Of a stretch of DNA of 11,149 bases, positions 1 through 6,012 are shown piece by piece (position 1 is the first letter of the stretch; every line of letters starts with the position of its first letter). The position numbers were made by a program, and so were the translations under genes. Origin of the DNA: an uncultured Flavobacteriales bacterium (GTDB lineage: Bacteria > Bacteroidota > Bacteroidia > Flavobacteriales_E > Vicingaceae); assembly GCA_913059105.1 (NCBI GenBank), contig CAJXRL010000071.1, positions 1-11,149 of the forward strand, read 5' to 3'. A model generated the notes under the pieces. It saw only the letters and a list, made by a program, of their open reading frames with translations, was not told the DNA's origin and searched no databases.

Positions 1-692
1 TTCTATTGGTGTTTTCTTTTCGCTCAAAAGCAGAAAAAGGAAGAAAAAGATATAAAATAAGCGCTTTAGCCATTTTACTCTTTTTTTCAAACCAATTTAT
101 TTTTAACGAAGTAAGTCGAATTTGGGAAAATCAAGTTCCGCCATTTCAATCTTCTCAACAATACGATGTTGCCATTGTTTTGGGTGGCATTTCAAATTAC
201 GATAAGCATCATAATCAAACGGCATTTTACAGTAATACTGAACGCTTAATGAATGTTTTGCCGCTATACTTTAATGGTCAGGTGAAAAAAATACTATTTG
301 CCGGTGGTTCGGGTAGACTCGACAAGCAAAATGTAGAAGCCGTTCACATTGAAAAATACTTGTTGAGTTTAGGAGTTAAGCAAGAAGACATTTTGCTCGA
401 CACTCAATCTCGTAATACCTATGAAAATGCAAAACATGCTTTAGATTTGGTCAACATAAACGACCAGCTTTTACTTTCTACTTCAGCTACGCACATGCCT
501 AGAAGTTTAGCCTGTTTTAAAAAATTAGGCGTTAGCCCAACTCCGTTTCAAGTGGACTATATGAGTTCTGAGGACGGCCGATTCTCACTGACAAAACTAT
601 TTTTACCCAATCCGAGAACCATAAGTGAATGGTATTGGTTATTGCACGAATGGGTTGGTATTTTGAGTTATAAAATGAAAGGGTATTGTTAG
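1..692 (+). CDS. ElyC/SanA/YdcF (DUF218) family membrane protein, 5' end missing
   Basis: The reading frame is already open at the left edge (CTA TTG GTG TTT...). The first visible residues look like the end of a hydrophobic segment followed by a basic stretch, so I take the true start to lie upstream and do not trust TTG at 6 as the start. Numbering from that TTG, a membrane segment lies at about 18-36. The DUF218 domain follows: VLGG at 58-61, SGR at 102-104 followed by NVEA with its acidic residue at 111, SRNTYENA at 135-142 and ATHMPRS at 161-167. These are the hallmark blocks of the family. E. coli ElyC and SanA act in cell-envelope biogenesis or barrier function, but the biochemical reaction is unsettled, so no precise role can be given here. 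The globular domain is expected on the periplasmic side. The gene ends with TAG, 48 bases before a strong palindrome that probably terminates it. Family assignment is firm; function is not. Confidence 0.85.
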   Translation, partial: LLVFSFRSKAEKGRKRYKISALAILLFFSNQFIFNEVSRIWENQVPPFQSSQQYDVAIVLGGISNYDKHHNQTAFYSNTERLMNVLPLYFNGQVKKILFAGGSGRLDKQNVEAVHIEKYLLSLGVKQEDILLDTQSRNTYENAKHALDLVNINDQLLLSTSATHMPRSLACFKKLGVSPTPFQVDYMSSEDGRFSLTKLFLPNPRTISEWYWLLHEWVGILSYKMKGYC

Positions 693-740
693 GGATTGGA
701 AAATAATACCGATACCTTATCAATTTTTAAGACTAACCAT

Positions 741-774
741 AAAGCCCGTTTCAACAATTGTTGAAACGGGCTTT
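741..774. terminator. Perfect 34-bp palindrome, likely bidirectional terminator
   Basis: AAAGCCCGTTTCAACAA (741-757) is followed at once by its exact reverse complement TTGTTGAAACGGGCTTT (758-774). The RNA would form a stem of about 15 bp with a four-base loop. The ends give A-rich and T-rich tails on both strands (CATAAAG on one side, CTTTATTTAT on the other). It sits between the rightward DUF218 gene and the leftward sucD, exactly where a shared intrinsic terminator for convergent genes is expected. Confidence 0.88.
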
Positions 775-784
775 ATTTATATGA

Positions 785-821
785 TTTTGTCTATACTTCG
801 ACTCCGCTCTGTATGACAAAA
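785..821. repeat. Hairpin with CTTCGACTCCGCTC loop, second candidate sucD terminator
   Basis: TTTTGTCTATAC (785-796) pairs with GTATGACAAAA (811-821) with one bulged base, leaving a loop of TTCGACTCCGCTCT. The hairpin begins 14 bases past the sucD stop on the minus strand, so it would fold first in a sucD transcript, before the palindrome at 741-774. The sequence TACTTCGACTCCGCTCTGTA resembles a short intergenic repeat I associate with many Bacteroidota and other bacterial genomes (inference from memory, not searched). A related, degraded sequence (CAGAG-AGTCGAAGT on the plus strand) is visible at 9226-9239. Confidence 0.55.
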
Positions 822-835
822 AGTTTCGTAAAAAA

Positions 836-1705
836 CTATTTCATCAAATCGGCCATTAACTTGCCAATTTCAGCAGGAGAATCTGCAACAGTAATTCCAC
901 AAGCTCTTAAAATTTTCATTTTTGCTTCAGCAGTATCGTCAGCTCCACCAACAATTGCACCTGCGTGGCCCATTGTTCTTCCCGCAGGAGCAGTTTGACC
1001 TGCAATAAATCCTACAACAGGCTTCGTTCCGTGAGCTTTAATCCAATTGGCAGCATCTGCTTCCATAGAACCTCCAATCTCACCTATCATGATGATACCT
1101 TTTGTTTCTGGATCGTTCATTAGCATTTCAACCGCTTCTTTAGTGTTTGTTCCAATAATTGGATCTCCTCCAATTCCGATAGCAGTTGTAATTCCTAAGC
1201 CAGCTTTTACCACTTGGTCAGCTGCCTCGTATGTTAATGTTCCAGATTTAGAAACAATCCCAATGTTTCCTTCTTTGAAAACAAAACCTGGCATAATACC
1301 AACTTTCGCTTCACCCGGAGTAATAACACCAGGACAGTTAGGACCTACTAAAATGGAAGACTTGTCAGACAAATATTGCTTCACTAATATCATGTCTTTT
1401 GTAGGAATACCTTCTGTAATACAAATGATAACACCAATTCCTGCTTCAGCAGCTTCCATAATTGCATCAGCAGCAAATGCTGGTGGTACAAAAATAATTG
1501 AAACGTTAGCTCCAGCTTTTTCAACTGCTTCAGTAACGGTATTAAAAACCGGACGATCTAAGTGTGATTGACCACCTTTTCCAGGAGTAACACCACCAAC
1601 TACATTTGTTCCGTATTCAATCATTTGACCTGCGTGAAAAGTCCCTTCACTTCCGGTAAATCCTTGTACAATTACTTTTGAATCTTTGTTTACTAAAACA
1701 CTCAT
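836..1705 (-). CDS. sucD: Succinyl-CoA synthetase (ADP-forming) alpha subunit
   Basis: 289 residues, the same length as E. coli SucD. It catalyses, with the SucC beta subunit, the reversible TCA-cycle conversion of succinyl-CoA to succinate with substrate-level ATP (or GTP) formation, in the cytosol. The N-terminal CoA-binding Rossmann domain shows VIVQGFTGSEGTFHA at 11-25, then GGVTPGKGG at 37-45. GPNCPG lies at 121-126 and the ligase domain follows. The active-site phosphohistidine is His247 in GRTMGHAGAIVGG. No key residue is missing. The ATG at 1705 gives the standard N-terminus. The partner sucC is not adjacent, so the two subunits must be encoded apart. dinB lies upstream on the same strand with an 84-base gap that contains a good promoter, so sucD is probably transcribed from its own start. 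Two hairpins follow the stop. Confidence 0.97.
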   Translation of the reverse strand: MSVLVNKDSKVIVQGFTGSEGTFHAGQMIEYGTNVVGGVTPGKGGQSHLDRPVFNTVTEAVEKAGANVSIIFVPPAFAADAIMEAAEAGIGVIICITEGIPTKDMILVKQYLSDKSSILVGPNCPGVITPGEAKVGIMPGFVFKEGNIGIVSKSGTLTYEAADQVVKAGLGITTAIGIGGDPIIGTNTKEAVEMLMNDPETKGIIMIGEIGGSMEADAANWIKAHGTKPVVGFIAGQTAPAGRTMGHAGAIVGGADDTAEAKMKILRACGITVADSPAEIGKLMADLMK

Positions 1706-1738
1706 TTTATATCTCGTTTAGTTCTTTTATAAGGCCTC

Positions 1739-1769
1739 CAAAATTAGTTTTTATCCTATTGCCAAACAA
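1739..1769 (-). promoter_or_regulatory. Candidate sucD promoter (Bacteroidota type)
   Basis: On the minus strand TAATTTTG (1746 down to 1739) matches the Bacteroidota -7 element TAnnTTTG exactly. A TTG lies 20 bases upstream (1769-1767), and a TTTG lies 16 bases upstream (1766-1763); either could serve as the -33 element. Transcription would begin near 1732-1735, giving a leader of about 27-30 bases before the sucD ATG at 1705. Position and match are both good; this is the best promoter in the window. Confidence 0.6.
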
Positions 1770-1789
1770 CAGTTAATTGGAAGTATTTT

Positions 1790-2884
1790 CTAAAAATCGA
1801 GGGTCAATTGATAACCCGCTAATCCCTTCATTTTACTTACATTATCCAATTGAGACAGCGTAATGCCCAGCAAACGAACTTCTTTCTCCAGATACTCAGG
1901 ATGATGCAATAATTCCAATACCATTTCCCAAATCACCGCTGAGGAACCAGTAAAATGATCCAAACTTTTGGAACGCGTCTTCACCGTAAAATCGTGGTAT
2001 TTTATTTTAAGCGTTACCGTTCTGCCTTTGCGTTCCGTCTTTTCAATTCGGCGCATTACCGTTTCATGAATCTGCTGCAACGCTTCCAACACTTCATGTT
2101 CATCAAACAAATCTTTAGAGAAAGTATTTTCTGCACCTATTGATTTTCGAATACGGTCTGTATTCACCTGCCGAAGGTCATTTGCCGTTACAATATTATA
2201 ATAGTGTTTCCCCGCTTTTCCATATCGACGAATGAGTTCACTGCGTTCCAATTTCATTAAGTCAGAACCAGTAAAAATTCCCTGTCCGTTCATTTTTTTG
2301 GCCGTTACTTTTCCAATACCATGAAATTTTTCAATTGGCAATTGTTGCATAAAGGGAATTGCTTGTTCGGGCAAAATCACACTCAATCCATCTGGTTTGT
2401 CCAAATCGGAAGCGGTTTTGGCTAAAAATTTATTGAACGAGATACCTGCAGAAGCTGTTAACCCAACTTTCTCCTTGATTTCTTCCCGAATCAACATGGC
2501 AATTTTAATCGCCGATTTTAATTCCTTTTTGTTGTACGTAACATCTAAATAGGCCTCATCTAACGAAAGCGGCTCCACTAAATCGGTATAACTCTGAAAG
2601 ATCTCCATAATTTGGGAAGAAATTTCTTTGTAACGTTCAAATCGAGGTTTTACAAAAATTAGATGCGGGCATCTTCGTGCAGCGATGCTCGATGCCAAGG
2701 CAGAATGAACGCCATATGCTCGAGCTTCGTAACTTGCTGCGGCCACTACCCCCCTTTCTCTTGAGCCACCAACGGCCAGTGGCTTTCCTTTCAATTCAGA
2801 GTTGTCCAATTGCTCTACTGAAGCATAAAACGCATCCATGTCGATGTGAATTATTTTACGGAATTCGGGCTGCAGTGTTGACAT
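1790..2884 (-). CDS. dinB: DNA polymerase IV (Y-family translesion polymerase)
   Basis: 364 residues, close to the usual 350-360. It extends primers past damaged template bases in the cytosol, without proofreading. The palm has the metal-binding aspartate Asp15 in HIDMDAFY and the catalytic pair Asp109-Glu110 in SLDEAYLD; Tyr20 is at the steric-gate position that excludes ribonucleotides. The thumb helix-hairpin-helix shows FHGIGKVTAKKM at 187-198. The little-finger domain covers roughly 245-345. The protein ends QLTLDF (359-364), matching the beta-clamp binding consensus QxxLxF found at the end of Pol IV proteins. The ATG at 2884 is the only start that keeps the first catalytic motif. sucD lies downstream on the same strand, but nothing links the two functions. 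No LexA-type operator was recognised. A candidate -7 element lies only five bases before the start codon. Confidence 0.96.
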   Translation of the reverse strand: MSTLQPEFRKIIHIDMDAFYASVEQLDNSELKGKPLAVGGSRERGVVAAASYEARAYGVHSALASSIAARRCPHLIFVKPRFERYKEISSQIMEIFQSYTDLVEPLSLDEAYLDVTYNKKELKSAIKIAMLIREEIKEKVGLTASAGISFNKFLAKTASDLDKPDGLSVILPEQAIPFMQQLPIEKFHGIGKVTAKKMNGQGIFTGSDLMKLERSELIRRYGKAGKHYYNIVTANDLRQVNTDRIRKSIGAENTFSKDLFDEHEVLEALQQIHETVMRRIEKTERKGRTVTLKIKYHDFTVKTRSKSLDHFTGSSAVIWEMVLELLHHPEYLEKEVRLLGITLSQLDNVSKMKGLAGYQLTLDF

Positions 2885-2889
2885 ATCTT

Positions 2890-2897
2890 CAAAGGTA
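2890..2897 (-). promoter_or_regulatory. Candidate dinB -7 element very close to the start codon
   Basis: TACCTTTG on the minus strand matches TAnnTTTG exactly. Only five bases separate it from the dinB ATG, so a transcript from it would start at or within a few bases of the start codon. There is no clear -33 element: the nearest TTG is 14 bases upstream. Real only if dinB is made from a leaderless or near-leaderless message; otherwise a chance match. Confidence 0.35.
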
Positions 2898-2986
2898 AAT
2901 ACAACGCGTTACAATGATTCCATTTTTTCATTGTTAATTTTTGTAAATTAAATGCAAAACGTTTCCAATACTAAATTGAAGCACAC

Positions 2987-2994
2987 TACATTTG
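2987..2994 (+). promoter_or_regulatory. Candidate yceI-family gene -7 element
   Basis: TACATTTG matches TAnnTTTG exactly. The -33 region is weak (TTTC at 2962-2965, 21 bases upstream). The expected transcription start is near 3000, about 20 bases before the ATG at 3021. This supports that ATG and argues against an upstream ATG at 2952, which would precede the promoter. Confidence 0.45.
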
Positions 2995-3020
2995 AATCCC
3001 TAATCACCAACTACATCAAA

Positions 3021-3608
3021 ATGAAAAATATAGCCTTTTGTTTTTTAATTTTCTTCTTCTCTACCATCAGTATTATTGCTCAAGAAAATTATCGTGTAAA
3101 TACAGAAATTAGTTCAATAGAATGGATTGGTCGCAAAGTAACAGGACAGCACCAGGGAGTGATTCAGTTAAAAAAGGGCAGTTACATCTTCGAAAATGGA
3201 ATCATCAAAAAAGGTGAATTTATTATTAACATGATGAGCATCAAAATTACCGACATTGAAGATCAAGATCAAAATGACAAACTGCAGAACATCTTAGTTT
3301 CTTCTAACTTCTTTGCGGTAAAAGAAAATCCAACAGGAAAGCTAAGCATTCTTAAAAGTGAAAAAATTAGTACTGGTAAGCTGAACGTATTCGCTGAATT
3401 AGAGATTAAGGGCATTTCAAAACGCATCGAGTTTGAAGTTACGCTGTTAAAAGACGGCAATAAAATGGTAGCCATTGGCGAAGTGGACATTGACAGAACC
3501 GCATATGGCATTCGATACGGCTCCGGCTCATTTTTCGACAACCTTGGCGACAAAGCCATTAAAGACCTATTTACCATTAAATTTAAGGTCGCAGCAATTC
3601 AGCAATAA
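3021..3608 (+). CDS. Secreted YceI-family lipocalin-like protein
   Basis: 195 residues from the ATG at 3021. Residues 1-20 form a typical Sec signal peptide (basic MKN, a long hydrophobic run, then an IIAQ end), so the protein is exported to the periplasm. The rest is one YceI domain: SSIEWIGRKVTG near 31-42, a KKGEF segment in the middle, then the closing block VDIDRTAYGIRYGSG at about 159-173 and an FTIKFKV strand. YceI proteins fold as an eight-stranded barrel that binds a long isoprenoid or similar amphipathic lipid; the ligand cannot be read from sequence. The frame stays open back to an ATG at 2952, but that start would put 23 polar residues before the signal peptide and lies upstream of the TACATTTG element. 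The next gene begins 23 bases after the stop, so they may share a transcript. Confidence 0.9.
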   Translation: MKNIAFCFLIFFFSTISIIAQENYRVNTEISSIEWIGRKVTGQHQGVIQLKKGSYIFENGIIKKGEFIINMMSIKITDIEDQDQNDKLQNILVSSNFFAVKENPTGKLSILKSEKISTGKLNVFAELEIKGISKRIEFEVTLLKDGNKMVAIGEVDIDRTAYGIRYGSGSFFDNLGDKAIKDLFTIKFKVAAIQQ

Positions 3609-3626
3609 GTAATCGAAGGAACTCCT

Positions 3627-3634
3627 TACTTTTG
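3627..3634 (+). promoter_or_regulatory. TAnnTTTG match overlapping the next gene's first TTG
   Basis: TACTTTTG matches the -7 consensus and its last three bases are the TTG that is the first possible start of the membrane protein gene. If it drives transcription, that TTG would not be in the message and the in-frame TTG at 3644, ten bases further on, would be the start. The alternative is that the gene is read from the yceI transcript, with the GAAGGA at 3615-3620 acting as a weak ribosome-binding site for the TTG at 3632. Confidence 0.25.
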
Positions 3635-5956
3635 AAAAAAAAGTTGAAGAGTATCTCCCTTTATCGTTTCATTACCTTTTTAGGTGCACTTGCTTTTGTT
3701 TTGTGCTTCTACAGCGAAGCCTTTTTGAGTCCGAACAGTTATTTATTTAGCGCCAAAGGAGATGGGGTAAAAAACTATTTCACCAACGCTTACCACATTA
3801 AAAACAACAAAAGTCTCAGCAACTTCGAAGGTTTCAATTATCCGTACGGAGAGAACTTTTTGTACACCGATGGTCATCCCATTTTGGTGAGCATTCTTAA
3901 ACCATTGAAAGCAGTTTTTCCTGCAATTTCAGATTATTCTATTGGCATTCTAAATGCCCTAATGCTACTTTCTTTATTGATTTCAGCCTTGGTGCTTTTT
4001 CAATTGCTACGTGAGTTAAAAATCAATGCATTATTGGCCATACTTGGCTCATGGGCAATATTAATATTAGCGCCACAAATTTTCAGAATACAAGGTCATT
4101 TTGCCCTTTCGTATTCCTTTGTTATTCCACTATGTTTCCTGTGGCTCCTGCAATATATACGTTCAACAAAAAGTAACAAATACTTAATTTACCTCACTAT
4201 TTTTCATGCGCTATTGCTATTCATTCATGCTTATTTGGGCATTATTTCCATCTCCATCTTAATTGCCTACTTTTTGATTGACGGTACGCTGAACCACTTT
4301 AAAAAAAGAAAGTCTTGGTTCGTTATAGGCAGTGTAATTCTATCAATGATTCCTTTTTTAACAATAAAAGCGATTAGTGATACTCATGAATTTAGAACCG
4401 ACAACCCTTATGGATTTTTTGAATATTACGCAGATTTTGACACCATGCTTCTACCGCACCACGGAGCACTAAAGGAAATCACTTTTAACTTGTTGCCAAA
4501 CTTTACTCAAACTTGGGAAGGATGGTCATACCTCGGGTTAGGAACCATTTTACTACTACCATTTATAGCAATTTACTTCTTTAAAAACTTTGCTAAAGTA
4601 GAAGTCCGTCCATTGAATAAACTACTTTTAGCGTCTATTCTCTTACTTGTTTTTTCTTTTGGAATACCATTTCGGTTGGGATTAGAAAATCTTTTGGAAT
4701 ATATTCCTCTACTCAAACAGTTTAGAGCCATCGGCCGATTTGCTTGGGTGTTTTACTTTGCCATTTCCATTTATGCTTTTTACCTTATTAATTATTGGTG
4801 TGAGAAGATTCAATCGAAAGCAGGCAAGACAGTTTTAATGCTAAGTCTTCCTGTACTTATGATTGTCGAAGGCTTACCAAACCACTTAGAGTTTGGTCGC
4901 AACATTAGCCAAGTAAAAAACAGTTTCGACAAAGCACAGTTGGACGTCAATTTTTCGAAACTTATCCAAAGTATAAATCCTAATGACTTTCAAGCCATAG
5001 TCACAATTCCACATTATAACATTGGCAGCGAAAACTATGAGAAAGAGGCTACAAATGACACTTATTTGAAGTCAATGCTATTGTCATATCACACAGGCTT
5101 GCCGCTTACGTCAAGTTACTTAACTAGAGTTTCACTGAAAGAAGGCAGAAACTCTATGCAGTTTTTTGCTCCAAATTTTTACAAAAAAGCCATTCAGCCA
5201 GACATTCCCTCTACCCTTCCGTTTCTTGTTATTTGGAACAAAAATGAGAGAACCGTAATAGAAGAAAAGCACATTCTTAGATCAGTAAATTGGCTAGAAA
5301 AAATTGACAATTTCTCTATCGGAATTTTAAAATATGAAACTGTATTTTCGACTACTGCGAACCAAGAAATTGAGGCTTTTAAAAATGACACAACTTTAGT
5401 TAAATCATCCAACTATATAGTCTCTGACTCTTCGAAATACTTTTATGCCCATGTATTCGATAAAGATGAATCCAGCGTTTCGCTTAAAAAAGCAAATTTT
5501 AGAAATGGGAGTTGCCTTGGAGTTAACCAACAAAAACGAAACAAATTACTCGAAATAAAATCGGCATTATTATATCCAACCAATACGTATGAAGCTTCCA
5601 TTTGGTTGAGTAACAATTCTTCAAATCAAGGCCAAGATGATTTAAACCATTTGGAATTTACGTTGGAAGAGAAAGGTAAAAATGGAAAAACGCTACAAAC
5701 TATTCGTCAAGTAGTCATGTCAACTTTTGTTCATTTTGAAGGGTGGAGTTTGGTCAAAATAGAATTTTCTCCGCTAGCAAAAAATAGTCAACTCGAGTTT
5801 TACCTCGACGGCAACTCTCCTCGTCCAAAAACAACTTTTGCGGCAGACTTTTTATTACGAGATTCGAAATTGAATGTATTTAAAATATTGAAAAGCGATA
5901 TGACTAAACCAACCGTTTTGTATAAAAATAACCACAGCATCAAAACGGAAAATTAA
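3632..5956 (+). CDS. Multi-pass membrane protein resembling GT-C glycosyltransferases, with beta-rich C-terminal domain
   Basis: 774 residues from TTG at 3632 (or 770 from TTG at 3644); no ATG occurs before residue 111, so a non-ATG start is needed. The first 420 or so residues hold about nine to eleven hydrophobic segments (for example 11-30, 104-125, 132-150, 155-175, 185-216, 228-246, 300-317, 329-346, 371-389, 399-414). After the first segment comes a loop with KGDGVKNYF (42-50), NYPYGENF (69-76) and TDGHP (79-83). Acidic residues in this first external loop (Asp44, Asp80) are where GT-C sugar transferases keep their catalytic acid. FRAIGRFAWVF near 364-374 also resembles a block in such proteins. 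Residues 425-570 look soluble, and 570-755 form a beta-rich domain (YEASIWLS, EGWSLVKIEF, LEFYLDG) like a carbohydrate-binding jelly roll. Transfer of a lipid-linked sugar outside the membrane is inference; no family name is certain. trkH starts 56 bases downstream but is functionally unrelated. Confidence 0.75.
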   Translation: MKKKLKSISLYRFITFLGALAFVLCFYSEAFLSPNSYLFSAKGDGVKNYFTNAYHIKNNKSLSNFEGFNYPYGENFLYTDGHPILVSILKPLKAVFPAISDYSIGILNALMLLSLLISALVLFQLLRELKINALLAILGSWAILILAPQIFRIQGHFALSYSFVIPLCFLWLLQYIRSTKSNKYLIYLTIFHALLLFIHAYLGIISISILIAYFLIDGTLNHFKKRKSWFVIGSVILSMIPFLTIKAISDTHEFRTDNPYGFFEYYADFDTMLLPHHGALKEITFNLLPNFTQTWEGWSYLGLGTILLLPFIAIYFFKNFAKVEVRPLNKLLLASILLLVFSFGIPFRLGLENLLEYIPLLKQFRAIGRFAWVFYFAISIYAFYLINYWCEKIQSKAGKTVLMLSLPVLMIVEGLPNHLEFGRNISQVKNSFDKAQLDVNFSKLIQSINPNDFQAIVTIPHYNIGSENYEKEATNDTYLKSMLLSYHTGLPLTSSYLTRVSLKEGRNSMQFFAPNFYKKAIQPDIPSTLPFLVIWNKNERTVIEEKHILRSVNWLEKIDNFSIGILKYETVFSTTANQEIEAFKNDTTLVKSSNYIVSDSSKYFYAHVFDKDESSVSLKKANFRNGSCLGVNQQKRNKLLEIKSALLYPTNTYEASIWLSNNSSNQGQDDLNHLEFTLEEKGKNGKTLQTIRQVVMSTFVHFEGWSLVKIEFSPLAKNSQLEFYLDGNSPRPKTTFAADFLLRDSKLNVFKILKSDMTKPTVLYKNNHSIKTEN

Positions 5957-6012
5957 GCCCATTAATTTCGATTAAAGTCCTAACATTGCGTTATCAAAAT
6001 TGAAGCACAGCA

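Noticed and set aside
6..8. TTG at 6 as the start of the first gene
   Set aside because: The frame is open to the edge and the first residues look like the end of a membrane segment seen in full-length relatives, so the gene most likely starts outside the window.
1047..1571. 174-codon frame opposite sucD
   Set aside because: Antisense shadow of a highly conserved gene; its product is low in charge and patterned by sucD codons.
2952..3020. Upstream ATG that would lengthen the YceI-family protein by 23 residues
   Set aside because: It would bury the signal peptide behind a polar stretch and it lies upstream of the best promoter core (2987-2994). ATG at 3021 fits better.
2973..6009. The 13-mer AAATTGAAGCACA occurs at 2973-2985 and 5997-6009, both upstream of genes
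   Set aside because: About one such pair is expected by chance in an AT-rich window of this size, and its distance from the two starts differs, so a shared operator is not supported.
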